This document shows positions 19,040-19,278 of a stretch of DNA of 19,278 nucleotides, piece after piece. The notes under the pieces are model-generated. The model was not told the DNA's origin. It searched no databases and was given only the letters and a program-made list of their open reading frames with translations. The stretch is from contig FLMG01000527.1 of assembly GCA_900088475.1 (NCBI GenBank), positions 1 to 19,278 on the forward strand, in the 5' to 3' direction. The number at the start of each line of letters is the position of its first letter. Within the stretch, counting starts at the first letter, position 1. The position numbers and the translations under genes are program-made. The stretch comes from Hyphochytrium catenoides. Lineage: Eukaryota > Sar > Hyphochytriomycetes > Hyphochytriales > Hyphochytriaceae.

Positions 19040-19278
19040 ATGTCTCTCCTGTTGAGGTGTCTCCTTTTGACTGCAGAGCAGGCAAGATCCAGGACGGTAG
19101 TGAGAGCTTAGTGAGTCGTGTTTAGGGAAGAGCTCAGCAGTCTAACGGGAGAGATGGAGCTTCAGAAGAGCGTCTCAATTATAGAGCTCACAGAGCTTTA
19201 TCGGAGATTTTTACTGGGCGGAAGCTTCAGATGCTTTTACTCTTCAGAGCTGGGAGAAGAGAGGAGAGACAGAGAATA
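19040..19278 (+). other. Possible 5' end of a further plus-strand gene
   Basis: An ATG at 19040 opens MSLLLRCLLLTAEQARSRT, basic and hydrophobic like an organelle presequence, and meets a donor-like GTAGTG. A second ATG at 19154 (MELQKSVSIIELTELYRRFL) stays open to the window edge. Either could be a first exon. I do not recognise a product. Confidence 0.2.

Noticed and set aside
1-19278. Transposable elements, CRISPR arrays, phage or prokaryotic operons
   Set aside because: I found no transposase or reverse-transcriptase motifs, no spaced direct repeats and no polycistronic layout. The only repeats are simple dinucleotide tracts.

Overview
This window is nuclear DNA from an intron-rich unicellular eukaryote with a compact genome. 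Genes are separated by only a few hundred bases to about 1.3 kb. Most coding regions are cut into 5 to 11 short exons with GT-AG introns, mostly about 50-400 bases. A cytosolic-type tRNA gene ends in a Pol III T-run. CT/GA microsatellites are everywhere in introns and spacers. An algal or other protist lineage fits, but I cannot name the group. There is no sign of operons, CRISPR, insertion sequences or prokaryotic signals.

Layout. (1) 1-574 is a CT-rich microsatellite block plus the upstream region of the first gene. (2) 575-1538 (+) is a five-exon mitochondrial ISCA1-type iron-sulfur assembly protein with a likely AATAAA signal behind it. (3) 1847-3427 (-) is an intronless PRPF4 (U4/U6 snRNP WD40 protein), convergent with ISCA1. 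(4) 3428-4371 is an unresolved spacer with ambiguous ORFs. (5) 4372-7980 (-) is an 11-exon TSG101/VPS23 (ESCRT-I) gene with an unusual Gln/His-rich C-terminal tail. (6) 7981-9343 is a spacer with a plus-strand micro-ORF and a CT tract. (7) 9344-10476 (-) is a six-exon small ankyrin-repeat protein. (8) 10987-11059 (-) is tRNA-Trp(CCA). (9) 11388-13905 (+) is a ten-exon CD2BP2/LIN1 homologue (U5 snRNP GYF-domain protein). (10) 13906-14680 is a convergent spacer with an exon-like orphan ORF. (11) 14681-18661 (-) is a ten-exon gene for a SPRY-domain protein with an unrecognised helical N-terminal half. (12) 18662-19278 is a likely divergent promoter and possibly the start of another plus-strand gene running off the window.

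Gene models were built by hand from splice signals, reading-frame phase and protein-family similarity. All accepted models are phase-consistent from ATG to stop. The standard genetic code fits; the six accepted genes use TAA four times and TAG twice. Functionally the window is housekeeping: Fe-S biogenesis, two tri-snRNP splicing proteins, ESCRT-I and a tRNA. The two proteins without a clear assignment, the SPRY protein and the ankyrin protein, together with the TSG101 tail, are the least conventional parts.
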